Source of the DNA: Porticoccus sp964276025
GTDB lineage: Bacteria > Pseudomonadota > Gammaproteobacteria > Pseudomonadales > Porticoccaceae
Length of the DNA stretch: 64,000 nt
Assembly (NCBI GenBank): GCA_964276025.1
Contig: CAXYDD010000002.1
Coordinates: 806,001-870,000 of the forward strand
Reading direction: 5' to 3'
In this document: positions 34,845 through 44,093 of the stretch, one piece after another
Layout: each line of letters starts with the position of its first letter
Numbering within the stretch: position 1 is the first letter of the stretch
Translations under genes and position numbers: made by a program
The notes under the pieces: generated by a model
Seen by the model: only the letters and a program-made list of their open reading frames with translations
Told to the model about the DNA's origin: nothing
Databases searched by the model: none

Positions 34845-37800
34845 TTATAAATTTGGCCTAAGCCACCTTTCCATATCAGATAAATCGAGCTCTTTTCTAA
34901 TTGCTAAGCTTTCTAATTGATCTTGCTTAATTTTTCCAACATTAAAATACTTAGATTCAGGATGTGAAAAATACCAACCACTAACCGATGCTGCAGGCCT
35001 CATAGCGAAACTGTCAGTTAGGCTAATACCTATATTTTTATGTACATCTAGCAGATCGAATAATTGTTTTTTTTCTGTATGATCGGGGCAAGACGGATAA
35101 CCTGGAGCCGGTCTTATACCACGATATTTTTCTTTTATTAGATCTTCATTGCCTAGACTCTCATCGTTAGAGTAACCCCAGTACTCCTTTCTGATTCTTT
35201 CATGCAAATGTTCTGCGAAAGCTTCGGCAAGCCTATCTGCTAAAGCTTTAACTAAAATACTGTTATAATCATCGCCTTTTTTTTCATATTCGGCAGCTAG
35301 TTTTTCGACTCCTATTCCAGTTGTAACTGCAAAACCACCTATATAATCATCTATATTTGATTCTTTTGGGGCAATAAAATCGCCTAGAGATAACATCTCA
35401 GCTACATCATTATTTTTTGATGACTGCTGTCTGATATGGTGGAGTGTAGATTGAACTATGGTGCGTGATTGATCCTCATAGACCTCAATATCATCATCAT
35501 TTATAGTATTTGCTGGCCATAATCCAAATACTGCAGAAGCTTTCAGTGTTTTTTCTTTGATAAGTTTTTTAAGCATTATCTGCGCATCATTAAAAAGATC
35601 AGTAGCAGCCTCTCCTACAATATGGTCATTAAGTATTCTGGGGTACTTGCCTGCAAGATTCCATGTAATGAAAAAGGGCGTCCAATCAATATGACCTAGT
35701 AATGATTCGATTGGATAATCGTCTAGAACTTGAATCCCTAAATTATTGGGCAAAGGTGGAATATATTCTGACCAATTTACTTTACATTTAGCCTTTTTTG
35801 CTTGCGCATAAGAAAGGGAATCATGTCTTGGTTTTCTTTTGATAGCCCTCTCTCTGACTTGCTCGTAGTCTAGCTGTATCTCTTTAATATAATTATCTTT
35901 TTCTTTTTTATTTAAAAGCTTACCTGCAACACCTACAGCCCTTGAAGCGTCAGCAACATATATTGTTTGATTTTGATGGTAATTGGGATCAATTTTTACA
36001 GCTGTGTGGGCTTTTGAGGTGGTAGCGCCACCAATCAAAAGTGGAAAATTTAAATTTTTTCGTTCAAGCTCAGAGGCTATGTGAACCATCTCATCTAAAG
36101 AGGGTGTTATGAGGCCCGAAAGTCCGATAATATCGACTTTTTCTTTCACAGCGGTTTCTATGATTTTTTCTGCAGAAACCATGACACCAAGATCGATTAT
36201 TTCATAGTTATTACAACCAAGTACCACACCGACAATATTTTTACCAATATCGTGGACGTCGCCCTTAACGGTAGCCATCAGTATCTTTCCGTTATGTGAT
36301 AATTTCTCGGTTTTTTCATCTTCTATAAAAGGCTGAAGATGAGCAACTGACTGCTTCATTACTCTGGCAGATTTCACGACTTGAGGGAGAAACATTTTTC
36401 CTTCACCAAATAAATCACCAACAACATTCATACCGTCCATCAGAGGCCCTTCAATAACATGAAGAGGTCTTTCAGAATTGAGTCTACATTCTTCTGTGTC
36501 TTCTAAGATATAAGTAGTGATCCCTTTGACAAGGGCGTGCTCTAGCCGCTTCTCGATTGGCCATGATCTCCATTCAATATCAGTTTTATTATCTTTATTG
36601 GGTCCATCAGCATGATAATTTTGAGCTATAGAAACAAGATCTTCAGTGCTTGCAGGAGAGTGGTTTTGAATAACTGCTTCTACTTTATCACAAAGCTCTT
36701 TTGGGATTTCACTATATACAGTGAGTTGACCTGCATTAACAATACCCATGCTTAGACCAGCACGTATTGCATGCAAGAGAAATACTGAATGGATAGCTTC
36801 TCTAACTGGATTGTTCCCGCGAAATGAAAAAGAAACGTTACTAACCCCTCCTGAGATAAGCGCTAATGGTAAATTTTCTTTGATCCAGCGAGTACTTTCT
36901 ATGAAGTCTACTGCATAATTGTTATGTTCTTCTATTCCGGTTGCTACCGCAAAAATATTTGGATCGAAAATTATATCTGCAGGATTAAAACCTACCTGCT
37001 TTACAAGTATATTGTAGCTTCGCTCACATATCTCTTTTCTCCTCTCTAGATTGTCAGCTTGACCTTTTGTATCGAAAGCCATAACAACTACCGCTGCACC
37101 ATATTTTTTACAGAGCCTGGCTTGTTCTATGAAGGGTTCTTCCCCTTCTTTAAGACTGATAGAGTTTACGATACATTTACCTTGCGTCCACTTTAAGCCA
37201 GACTCTATTACATGCCATTTAGATGAATCAATCATTAATGGAATTTTTGATATATCTGGCTCAGAAGCAATTAGTTTGGTAAAGGTAGTCATGGCTTCGA
37301 CTGCATCTAGCATGCCTTCATCCATGTTAATATCAAGGATTTGAGCTCCATTTTCTACTTGCTGGCGCGCAACATCTAAGGCTTCTTCGTATTGACCATC
37401 TAGTATTAGTTTTTTGAAACGAGCAGAGCCTGTCACATTACATCGCTCTCCGATATTAACAAATAGTGAGTCTTGGGAAATACTGTAAGCTTCTAGACCA
37501 GATAATTGACATACAGGCTGTATGATTGGAATCGAGCGTGCTTTAAATTTTTTGACACTTTTTGATATTTCTTCAATATGTTCTGGTGTGGTACCACAGC
37601 AGCCACCGATTATATTGAGAAATCCACTTTGAGCAAATTCAGAGACAATTTCACTCGTTTCCTGGGGTGTCTCATCATATTCACCAAACTCGTTTGGTAA
37701 ACCTGCATTTGGATGGGCGCTAACGAAAGTATCAGAAATCCTTGATAATTCTTCTATATGGGGACGAAGTTCTTTTGCCCCGAGAGCACAATTAAGACCT

Positions 37801-38537
37801 ATAGAGAACGGCTTTGCGTGAGATACTGAGTTCCAAAATGCTTCAGGTGTTTGACCTGAAAGAGTTCTACCACTAGCGTCAGTAATCGTGCCAGAAATCA
37901 TAATCGGCAATTCAAAACCTATTTTTTCAAAGGTTGATTTGACTGCAAAAATTGCAGCTTTGGCGTTTAAAGTATCAAATACTGTTTCTATTAAAATGAT
38001 GTCACTGCCGCCATCTATTAATGCTTCAGTTGCTTCAATATACGTCTCAACCAGTTCATCAAAATTGGTATTACGCGCTGCCGGATCATTAACATCGGGA
38101 GATATTGATAATGTGCGACTAGTCGGCCCTAGAACCCCAGCAACCCATTTTGGGTTTTCAGGAGTAGAAACTTCATCACAGGCCTCTCTGGCAATTTCTG
38201 CACCACACTTGTTCAGCTCATAAACCAAATCTTCCATACCATAATCAGCTAATGATATGGAAGTGGAATTGAATGTGTTTGTTTCTAGTATGTCTGCACC
38301 CGATTTTAAGTACGCTAGATGAATATCCTTAATCAAATTTCTTTGAGTTAGTGATAAAAGATCATTATTTCCAGCTACATCTTCCTCAAAATTTTTAAAT
38401 CTTTCTCCTCTGTAGTCGGCTTCCTTGAGCTTATAGCGCTGAATCATAGTGCCCATTGCGCCATCTAATATTAAGATACGACGGCGAGCTTCATCCTCTA
38501 GTTTTTGTATACGCTCTTCTCGATGACTCATTATCAT
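34845..38537 (-). CDS. metH: Cobalamin-dependent methionine synthase
   Basis: MetH transfers a methyl group from methyltetrahydrofolate to homocysteine via cobalamin. The 1230 residues equal the E. coli length (1227) and show all four modules. The homocysteine domain has zinc cysteines in GLNCALG and GGCCGTTPEH (to about residue 330). The folate-binding domain begins near FVNIGERCNVTGS. The cobalamin domain has the base-off motif DVHDIGKNIVGVVLGCN near residue 760. The activation domain has RGIRPAPGYPSCPDH near residue 1150. The cell must therefore obtain or make cobalamin; no B12 riboswitch is visible upstream. Confidence 0.98.
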   Translation of the reverse strand: MIMSHREERIQKLEDEARRRILILDGAMGTMIQRYKLKEADYRGERFKNFEEDVAGNNDLLSLTQRNLIKDIHLAYLKSGADILETNTFNSTSISLADYGMEDLVYELNKCGAEIAREACDEVSTPENPKWVAGVLGPTSRTLSISPDVNDPAARNTNFDELVETYIEATEALIDGGSDIILIETVFDTLNAKAAIFAVKSTFEKIGFELPIMISGTITDASGRTLSGQTPEAFWNSVSHAKPFSIGLNCALGAKELRPHIEELSRISDTFVSAHPNAGLPNEFGEYDETPQETSEIVSEFAQSGFLNIIGGCCGTTPEHIEEISKSVKKFKARSIPIIQPVCQLSGLEAYSISQDSLFVNIGERCNVTGSARFKKLILDGQYEEALDVARQQVENGAQILDINMDEGMLDAVEAMTTFTKLIASEPDISKIPLMIDSSKWHVIESGLKWTQGKCIVNSISLKEGEEPFIEQARLCKKYGAAVVVMAFDTKGQADNLERRKEICERSYNILVKQVGFNPADIIFDPNIFAVATGIEEHNNYAVDFIESTRWIKENLPLALISGGVSNVSFSFRGNNPVREAIHSVFLLHAIRAGLSMGIVNAGQLTVYSEIPKELCDKVEAVIQNHSPASTEDLVSIAQNYHADGPNKDNKTDIEWRSWPIEKRLEHALVKGITTYILEDTEECRLNSERPLHVIEGPLMDGMNVVGDLFGEGKMFLPQVVKSARVMKQSVAHLQPFIEDEKTEKLSHNGKILMATVKGDVHDIGKNIVGVVLGCNNYEIIDLGVMVSAEKIIETAVKEKVDIIGLSGLITPSLDEMVHIASELERKNLNFPLLIGGATTSKAHTAVKIDPNYHQNQTIYVADASRAVGVAGKLLNKKEKDNYIKEIQLDYEQVRERAIKRKPRHDSLSYAQAKKAKCKVNWSEYIPPLPNNLGIQVLDDYPIESLLGHIDWTPFFITWNLAGKYPRILNDHIVGEAATDLFNDAQIMLKKLIKEKTLKASAVFGLWPANTINDDDIEVYEDQSRTIVQSTLHHIRQQSSKNNDVAEMLSLGDFIAPKESNIDDYIGGFAVTTGIGVEKLAAEYEKKGDDYNSILVKALADRLAEAFAEHLHERIRKEYWGYSNDESLGNEDLIKEKYRGIRPAPGYPSCPDHTEKKQLFDLLDVHKNIGISLTDSFAMRPAASVSGWYFSHPESKYFNVGKIKQDQLESLAIRKELDLSDMERWLRPNL

Positions 38538-38603
38538 TCTCGTTGACTCATTATAAAGTTCATGCTTTCAAAAACTCTGCATTTGAGTACTTTAACATAT
38601 CAA

Positions 38604-38637
38604 TATATCTATATCAAAAAATTTTGATATAGATATA
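38604..38637. repeat. Perfect 16-bp AT palindrome between metH and nfuA
   Basis: Arms at 38604-38619 and 38622-38637 are exact reverse complements separated by two bases; the core reads CAAAA-AA-TTTTG. It lies 67 bases upstream of the metH start and about 107 bases upstream of nfuA, in the divergent regulatory region. It could be an operator or a cruciform-forming site. Confidence 0.7.
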
Positions 38638-38663
38638 AATTTATCTGACCGTAAACCTCATGA

Positions 38664-38692
38664 TTGTCGATATAAGACAAAAATGATAAAAT
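38664..38692 (+). promoter_or_regulatory. Candidate nfuA promoter with internal inverted repeat
   Basis: TTGTCG (38664-38669) and TAAAAT (38687-38692) are 17 bases apart, 53 bases before the nfuA start. TTGTC and GACAA at 38664-38680 form an inverted repeat overlapping the -35 element, a plausible operator. Confidence 0.4.
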
Positions 38693-38744
38693 ATTAAAAA
38701 ATTATTTCTTTAATTTTAATGTAAAAAATTAAACAGAGAGCTAA

Positions 38745-39326
38745 ATGTTAAATATAAACATTACAGAATCCGCTCAAAAATTTCTCGCAGACTTGCTCGA
38801 AAAACAGGATACAAAAGGTATTGGGATTCGAATATTTGTATCAGATCCTGGAACACCTAAAGCTGAAACTTGTATTGCCTATTGTCGCCCCGGTGAAGAA
38901 AATGAAGATGATGTTATAATTGATTATGCCGATTTTAAGGCTTATTTTGGTCAGAGAAGTTTATCTTTTTTAGAGGATGCCAAAGTAGACTACTCTGATG
39001 ACAAGTTTGGGGGCCAGCTTACTATAAGAGCCCCAAACTCTCGTATGCCTAATATCAATGATGATAGTGCAATCGAAGATAAGATAAATTATGTTTTGTA
39101 CAATGATGTGAACCCAGGGTTAGCGTCTCATGGTGGTAATATAAGCTTAGAGGAAGTTGTAGATGATATCGCAATTCTGAAATTCGGTGGTGGCTGTCAA
39201 GGTTGTGGATCAGCTGATGTAACATTAAAAGAAGGAGTAGAAAAAACTATGATGGAAAAAATTCCTGAACTGAAGGGAATTAAGGACATCACAGACCATA
39301 CAGATAAAAGTAAAGCTTACATGTAA
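38745..39326 (+). CDS. nfuA: Iron-sulfur carrier NfuA
   Basis: NfuA delivers 4Fe-4S clusters to client proteins, particularly under oxidative stress or iron limitation. The N-terminal half (to about residue 95) is a degenerate A-type domain (ITESAQKFLADLLEKQ). The C-terminal half is the Nfu domain with the cluster cysteines in GGGCQGCGSADVTLKEGVE near residue 150. Length 193 residues against 191 in E. coli. It lies near metH, as in Pseudomonas. Confidence 0.97.
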   Translation: MLNINITESAQKFLADLLEKQDTKGIGIRIFVSDPGTPKAETCIAYCRPGEENEDDVIIDYADFKAYFGQRSLSFLEDAKVDYSDDKFGGQLTIRAPNSRMPNINDDSAIEDKINYVLYNDVNPGLASHGGNISLEEVVDDIAILKFGGGCQGCGSADVTLKEGVEKTMMEKIPELKGIKDITDHTDKSKAYM

Positions 39327-39345
39327 CTTTACTTATTTCGAGGCT

Positions 39346-40416
39346 TTAAATCTTTCTGTCAAAGAGCGAATCTTTAAGTTTTTTGTGCATTTTTCTGATA
39401 GTTTTTTCTGTTGTATTCCAATCTATGCAGGAGTCTGTCACGGAGACTCCATATTTTAGATCACTTATATCGCTTGTTATACTCTGATTTCCTGCATTTA
39501 TATTACTTTCGATCATAAGCCCAACAATTGATTTATTTCCTTCTAGAATTTGATTGGTGACATTTTCAACAACTAACGGCTGTAATTCGTGATTTTTATT
39601 TGAATTTGCATGACTACAGTCAACCATAATATTTTCTTTTACTCCTGAGGATCTCAGGTTTTCTTCAGTCATCGCTATACTCACTGAGTCATAATTAGGT
39701 TTTCCGTCACCACCACGCAGAACCACGTGGGAATATGAGTTTCCTGCAGTAGTTACCACAGAAACATTACCTTCAGCATTTACACCCAAAAAACGATGGG
39801 GGCTAGCAACTGATTTTAATGCATTAATTGCAACGGAAAGCCCGCCGTCGGTTCCATTTTTAAATCCAACAGCTGAAGATAATCCTGAAGCCATTTCACG
39901 GTGTGTTTGCGATTCTGTAGTACGTGCACCAACAGCCGCCCATGTAATCAGATCATGCATATACTGAGGAGATATTGGGTCTAAAGCTTCTGTGGCAGTT
40001 GGCAAACCAATTTCAGCTATGTCTATTAATAATTTCCTACCCACATGGAGCCCTTCAGTTATTTTAAAAGAATCATTAAGATGGGGGTCATTAATAAGAC
40101 CCTTCCACCCTGTAGTTGTTCTTGGTTTTTCAAAGTAGACGCGCATCACTAGACACAATGTGTCACTTACCTCATCAGCTAGAATTTTTAAACGATTGGC
40201 ATAATCTATGGCTGCATCAGTATCATGAATAGAGCAGGGACCTACAACAATAAATATTCTATGATCTTTTCTATCAAGAATATTTTCGATAGTAGTACGA
40301 CCGATGTTTACAGTTTTGCGCGCAGCATCACTAATTTTTACTTTTTCTTTGAGTGCCCTAGGCGATATCAGTATCTCTTGTGAATCGACATTGATATTTT
40401 CAACAGCTCGCGTCAT
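39346..40416 (-). CDS. 3-deoxy-7-phosphoheptulonate (DAHP) synthase, AroFGH type I
   Basis: DAHP synthase catalyses the first step of aromatic amino acid synthesis from phosphoenolpyruvate and erythrose 4-phosphate. The 356 residues carry VVGPCSIHD near residue 56, MRVYFEKPRTTTGWKGLIND near residue 92, GARTTESQTHREMASGLS near residue 157 and MVDCSHANSNK near residue 264. The family includes Phe-, Tyr- and Trp-sensitive isozymes. I cannot tell from sequence which feedback ligand this copy uses, so no symbol is given. Confidence 0.95.
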   Translation of the reverse strand: MTRAVENINVDSQEILISPRALKEKVKISDAARKTVNIGRTTIENILDRKDHRIFIVVGPCSIHDTDAAIDYANRLKILADEVSDTLCLVMRVYFEKPRTTTGWKGLINDPHLNDSFKITEGLHVGRKLLIDIAEIGLPTATEALDPISPQYMHDLITWAAVGARTTESQTHREMASGLSSAVGFKNGTDGGLSVAINALKSVASPHRFLGVNAEGNVSVVTTAGNSYSHVVLRGGDGKPNYDSVSIAMTEENLRSSGVKENIMVDCSHANSNKNHELQPLVVENVTNQILEGNKSIVGLMIESNINAGNQSITSDISDLKYGVSVTDSCIDWNTTEKTIRKMHKKLKDSLFDRKI

Positions 40417-40571
40417 ATTTTTCTACCAAATAATATTTAATTTAACTTCTATTCTACATGAAAATTCATCTTAAAGTGCAGGGGATAAGCTCTTAATATC
40501 TCTATTTATCATTGATATGTATAGATTGAAGCGGTATTGAGAATTATTTTTTTAAAATCATGATAAATTAT

Positions 40572-43500
40572 TTAAATAATTTCAAGATGTTGTATCAGTG
40601 GAAAATAAAGACCCGCTTTAGTAGGTAGGTTGTTAGTATCATGCAGAATTTTTTCATAATGTTTCAACGTTTTCTTATATTTCGCTACTTCTTGATTTAA
40701 AAAAATATCTTGAGATTGGCCTTTGCTTGGTTCGGTGGACTTATAATCGATAACCCATTGAATACCGTCCAAAATAAAACAGCGGTCTATAATAGAGGTT
40801 TTTGTCTGACCCTCTTTTAGAGATCTATGACCAATACGATATTCACATTTACTATTCTCGTGAGTTGAATCAAAAATCCAATGGTTATTCTTGTCCTTGA
40901 TACATGCCTCAACTGATCGTTGAAGCAAAGAAAGTGGTTGGTCGTAGTCTGTGAGGCCAAGTCCTTGAAGTTGAGACTGCCAGTAAGGTGTTTGGTCCAT
41001 AATTCTTTTTTTGTTCCATTTGTTAATTCCATCAAGTACTAGTTGGCGCAATATACGATGGAGCACAGTACCGGTATGTTTGGCGCTAGTATCTCTGATA
41101 GATGAAACTTCTATTTTGTTAGATGCGAGTGCTATATCAGCGATAGATTCATATATTTTGGTTTCATTTGTTTTAGGGGTATGTCTCCATGATGCTGGAA
41201 GTCTATTAAGAGCTACTAGTAATTTTTGGCCTTTATTGCCAGTAGAATTATCATTTGTAGCTAATCGAAAATCATGGCTTTCATAAAATATAGCTGGATG
41301 TTTTTTGAGGCGGGCTTCATCATAGCTTTGCCCATAAAGAGCAGCCAATAAAGTACTTTTTGATGGTTTTATTTCATCCATTTCTTTTGCATTTTCTACA
41401 ACACTTAAGGTATATGTTAAGTGTAGCCTTTTTATAGCTCTTGTTACCCCCACATAAATTTTTCTAGTTCTCTCAAGCTCTTCCCTTAGTTTATTTTCTT
41501 GTTCGAGATATTTAAAGATACGATTATTTTCCTGCCCAGCTTCAGGTCTTGGGCTAATAATTAGACGATCTTCCCCTAGTTTATTTGTTCTTTCATGCTG
41601 TAAGATCAGTGGCTTTGAATTATTTTTTGTACCTTGCTGATTTAAACCAGGAATAATTACTGTATCAAATTCGAGCCCTTTTGCTTTATGAATAGTCATT
41701 ATATGTACATTGGGGTCAGATTTTTCAATGGGCTCAACATAGAGAGCTTTGAGAGCTTTTTCGAAGATCTCCCAATCAGCAATCCGACCAAAATTTTCAT
41801 GTAGTTCTAATAGAGCAAAATATTGCTGGCAACAATTAAATTCTTCTTTTGAAGCTAAAGAATTAGGGCCACCTAGTTGGATCCAGATTCCCTCTAGCCA
41901 TACCCTTAAAGGCTTTTTATAACGTTGCTCCCACTCTGTTTTGAAGACATTACAGCAACGACTAAGTATTTGTTTACCATCCTTTGAAATATCTTGTATC
42001 TCAGCATATCTAAATATATTCGTAATGATAAGAGGAGGTTCAGTGCCTTTAGAATCATCTTCACTTTTTATTTTATAATTTGCGACCAAAAAAAGATCAT
42101 TCAGATCGAGTCCACACCAGGGTGATCGAAGTATTGCTAGCCATGCGATGCGATCAGCAGGTGATAATAGAGCTCTAGTAAGTGACTTCAGATCAATAAT
42201 AGACATTCTATCACTTAAAGAGTCTATTTCGGTTGCTTGCCAGCTTACTCCTTCAGCTTTTAGAGCAATGAGAATTTCAGGTAATAAGTTACGAGTATTG
42301 GCTAAAATAGCTATTGATCCATCTGGGTCTATCTTCTTGGCTCTGCAAACAAGTGAGGCAACGTGTTTGGCCTCAGCTTTTTTTGCATCGCTTGATCCCT
42401 TGTAATCAATAAACTCATTTAGAGTAATTAGTTTTTTACTTTCATCACTTTTTAAGTGAGCTTCTTTAAAGGAGGCTACTGATGGACTATAACTTACCGA
42501 TCCTCTACCTAAATTATCTTCGTCATCAAAAGCGTATTGAAATATATCGTTAACCCAATCAACTATTTTGACTTCTGATCTAAAATTGACTGTCAAATCA
42601 ATTTTTATAAGCTTTATATCACCTAAAGGTTTCTCTCTAACTTGTAAAAATTGCCTGACATTTGCCCCTCGCCAAGAATAGAGACATTGCATTGGATCAC
42701 CTACAATAAATAAGCTGCGATTGTCGTCAGGCTGCCACTCACGAGTCAGATTTTTTATTAACTTAAATTGCAAAGATGAAGTGTCTTGAAATTCATCTAC
42801 TAGAATGTGCTTAATAGTGTAATCTAGCCTAAACGCAAGCTCGGTTGGTGCTTCTTCTGTGCCAATTGAGCGCAGAGCAGCAAAAGTAACCTCTGTATAA
42901 TCACAAGCTTTATTTTGCTTCAGGGTTACACTTAACAGTCCGCTTAGCTCTAAAAGAATCAACTTCAATGATTTAAGTGTTTGCCACTGGTCATCACTAT
43001 AATAATGAACAGGAAGAAAAGTTAACTCACATAGTGCTTTATAAACCCCTGGCTTATTTTGTAATTTCTCAATCAGAGAGGCCATGTCCTCTTTTTTTTG
43101 TTTCGCGTACTCTACAGCTTCCTTTTCGTTTTCAATGGAGCTATCTATTGGAGGGAACCCCTGACCAACTTTTAACCCTGTCTTTTTCCTCCATTTATTT
43201 TTTTTCGTAAGTAGCATTGATAGCAATCCAGCCCATTTATGATATTCAGATGATGTAGCGCTCGGGAGATTTTTTAAGCCTATGCAGAAGAGTAAATCGG
43301 TATTCTTTGGATCATCTAGGAGTGTAAGGTTAGCACTTGCGTAGCCTGCGAGTCCTAAAAGCTCATCCTTAAACGGTTCGAGCATAACCTTTAAGGGTAA
43401 AAGAGTTTCTTCTATAACCTCGTTAAGTGAATACTCAAGATAATCTCTTGCCTCATTAGTTTGATAAAGATGAGCGATACTTTGACCCCTGTTTTGCAGA

Positions 43501-44093
43501 AGATTTACTAGTAAAGCTTGAAGTTCATTTAAATCATTATCAAGGAGGGCCAAAAGGGTAGAAATTGCCTTACTGGTATCGTTATTCTCTTCTATTTGAG
43601 ACAAAATTAGCTCTGATACTACTTTTTTGTAAAGAGCAGTTGGTTCAACGAGATCTTTAGTGTGTTGATTAAATCCACTTTCAAGTGGAAGTTGTCCTGC
43701 AAGTTTTCGGCAGAATCCGTCAATTGTATATATTCTTAGTCTAGATGGGTTATCTAGTAACCCCCAGCTTTTTTCTTTATTTCGAGATAATGCTTTTTTT
43801 GCTAGGTCTAAAGCTAAAACCTCGTGTTCTTTTGGACTCGAGCTACTATTTTGATCGGTACTTGCTGAAGCCTTAGCTAAATATTCCATTACACGATTTT
43901 TCATTTCATCAGCAGCTTTATTAGCAAAAGTCATACACACAATTTCTTCAGGATTTTCGACTACACTTAAAAGTCTCAATACTCTTTGTGTGAGTAGCTC
44001 TGTTTTTCCAGAACCTGCTGGGGCAGATACAGCAAAGGATTGAAAGGGTTCCAGAGCTAATATTCTTTTATCTTGATCCTGCACTTTCATCAA
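40572..44093 (-). CDS. AddA-like UvrD-family helicase-nuclease
   Basis: This 1173-residue protein is a superfamily 1 helicase fused to a PD-(D/E)XK nuclease, the layout of AddA and RecB. Helicase motifs in order: APAGSGKT (residues 24-31), TIDGFCRKLAG, VDEFQDTSSLQ near 435, VGDPMQCLYSWRGAN, IMTIHKAKGLEFDTV and YVGVTRAIKRL. The C-terminal nuclease shows HRILRQL and the catalytic DGIQWVIDYKS near residue 1115, so it looks active. Its start overlaps the end of the AddB-like partner as ATGA. Together they likely process double-strand breaks in place of RecBCD. RecB/RecC/RecD are not seen in this window. Confidence 0.88.
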   Translation of the reverse strand: MMKVQDQDKRILALEPFQSFAVSAPAGSGKTELLTQRVLRLLSVVENPEEIVCMTFANKAADEMKNRVMEYLAKASASTDQNSSSSPKEHEVLALDLAKKALSRNKEKSWGLLDNPSRLRIYTIDGFCRKLAGQLPLESGFNQHTKDLVEPTALYKKVVSELILSQIEENNDTSKAISTLLALLDNDLNELQALLVNLLQNRGQSIAHLYQTNEARDYLEYSLNEVIEETLLPLKVMLEPFKDELLGLAGYASANLTLLDDPKNTDLLFCIGLKNLPSATSSEYHKWAGLLSMLLTKKNKWRKKTGLKVGQGFPPIDSSIENEKEAVEYAKQKKEDMASLIEKLQNKPGVYKALCELTFLPVHYYSDDQWQTLKSLKLILLELSGLLSVTLKQNKACDYTEVTFAALRSIGTEEAPTELAFRLDYTIKHILVDEFQDTSSLQFKLIKNLTREWQPDDNRSLFIVGDPMQCLYSWRGANVRQFLQVREKPLGDIKLIKIDLTVNFRSEVKIVDWVNDIFQYAFDDEDNLGRGSVSYSPSVASFKEAHLKSDESKKLITLNEFIDYKGSSDAKKAEAKHVASLVCRAKKIDPDGSIAILANTRNLLPEILIALKAEGVSWQATEIDSLSDRMSIIDLKSLTRALLSPADRIAWLAILRSPWCGLDLNDLFLVANYKIKSEDDSKGTEPPLIITNIFRYAEIQDISKDGKQILSRCCNVFKTEWEQRYKKPLRVWLEGIWIQLGGPNSLASKEEFNCCQQYFALLELHENFGRIADWEIFEKALKALYVEPIEKSDPNVHIMTIHKAKGLEFDTVIIPGLNQQGTKNNSKPLILQHERTNKLGEDRLIISPRPEAGQENNRIFKYLEQENKLREELERTRKIYVGVTRAIKRLHLTYTLSVVENAKEMDEIKPSKSTLLAALYGQSYDEARLKKHPAIFYESHDFRLATNDNSTGNKGQKLLVALNRLPASWRHTPKTNETKIYESIADIALASNKIEVSSIRDTSAKHTGTVLHRILRQLVLDGINKWNKKRIMDQTPYWQSQLQGLGLTDYDQPLSLLQRSVEACIKDKNNHWIFDSTHENSKCEYRIGHRSLKEGQTKTSIIDRCFILDGIQWVIDYKSTEPSKGQSQDIFLNQEVAKYKKTLKHYEKILHDTNNLPTKAGLYFPLIQHLEII

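Noticed and set aside
37888..38223. A forward frame opposite metH
   Set aside because: It covers the homocysteine-binding domain of metH, which is well conserved on the reverse strand.
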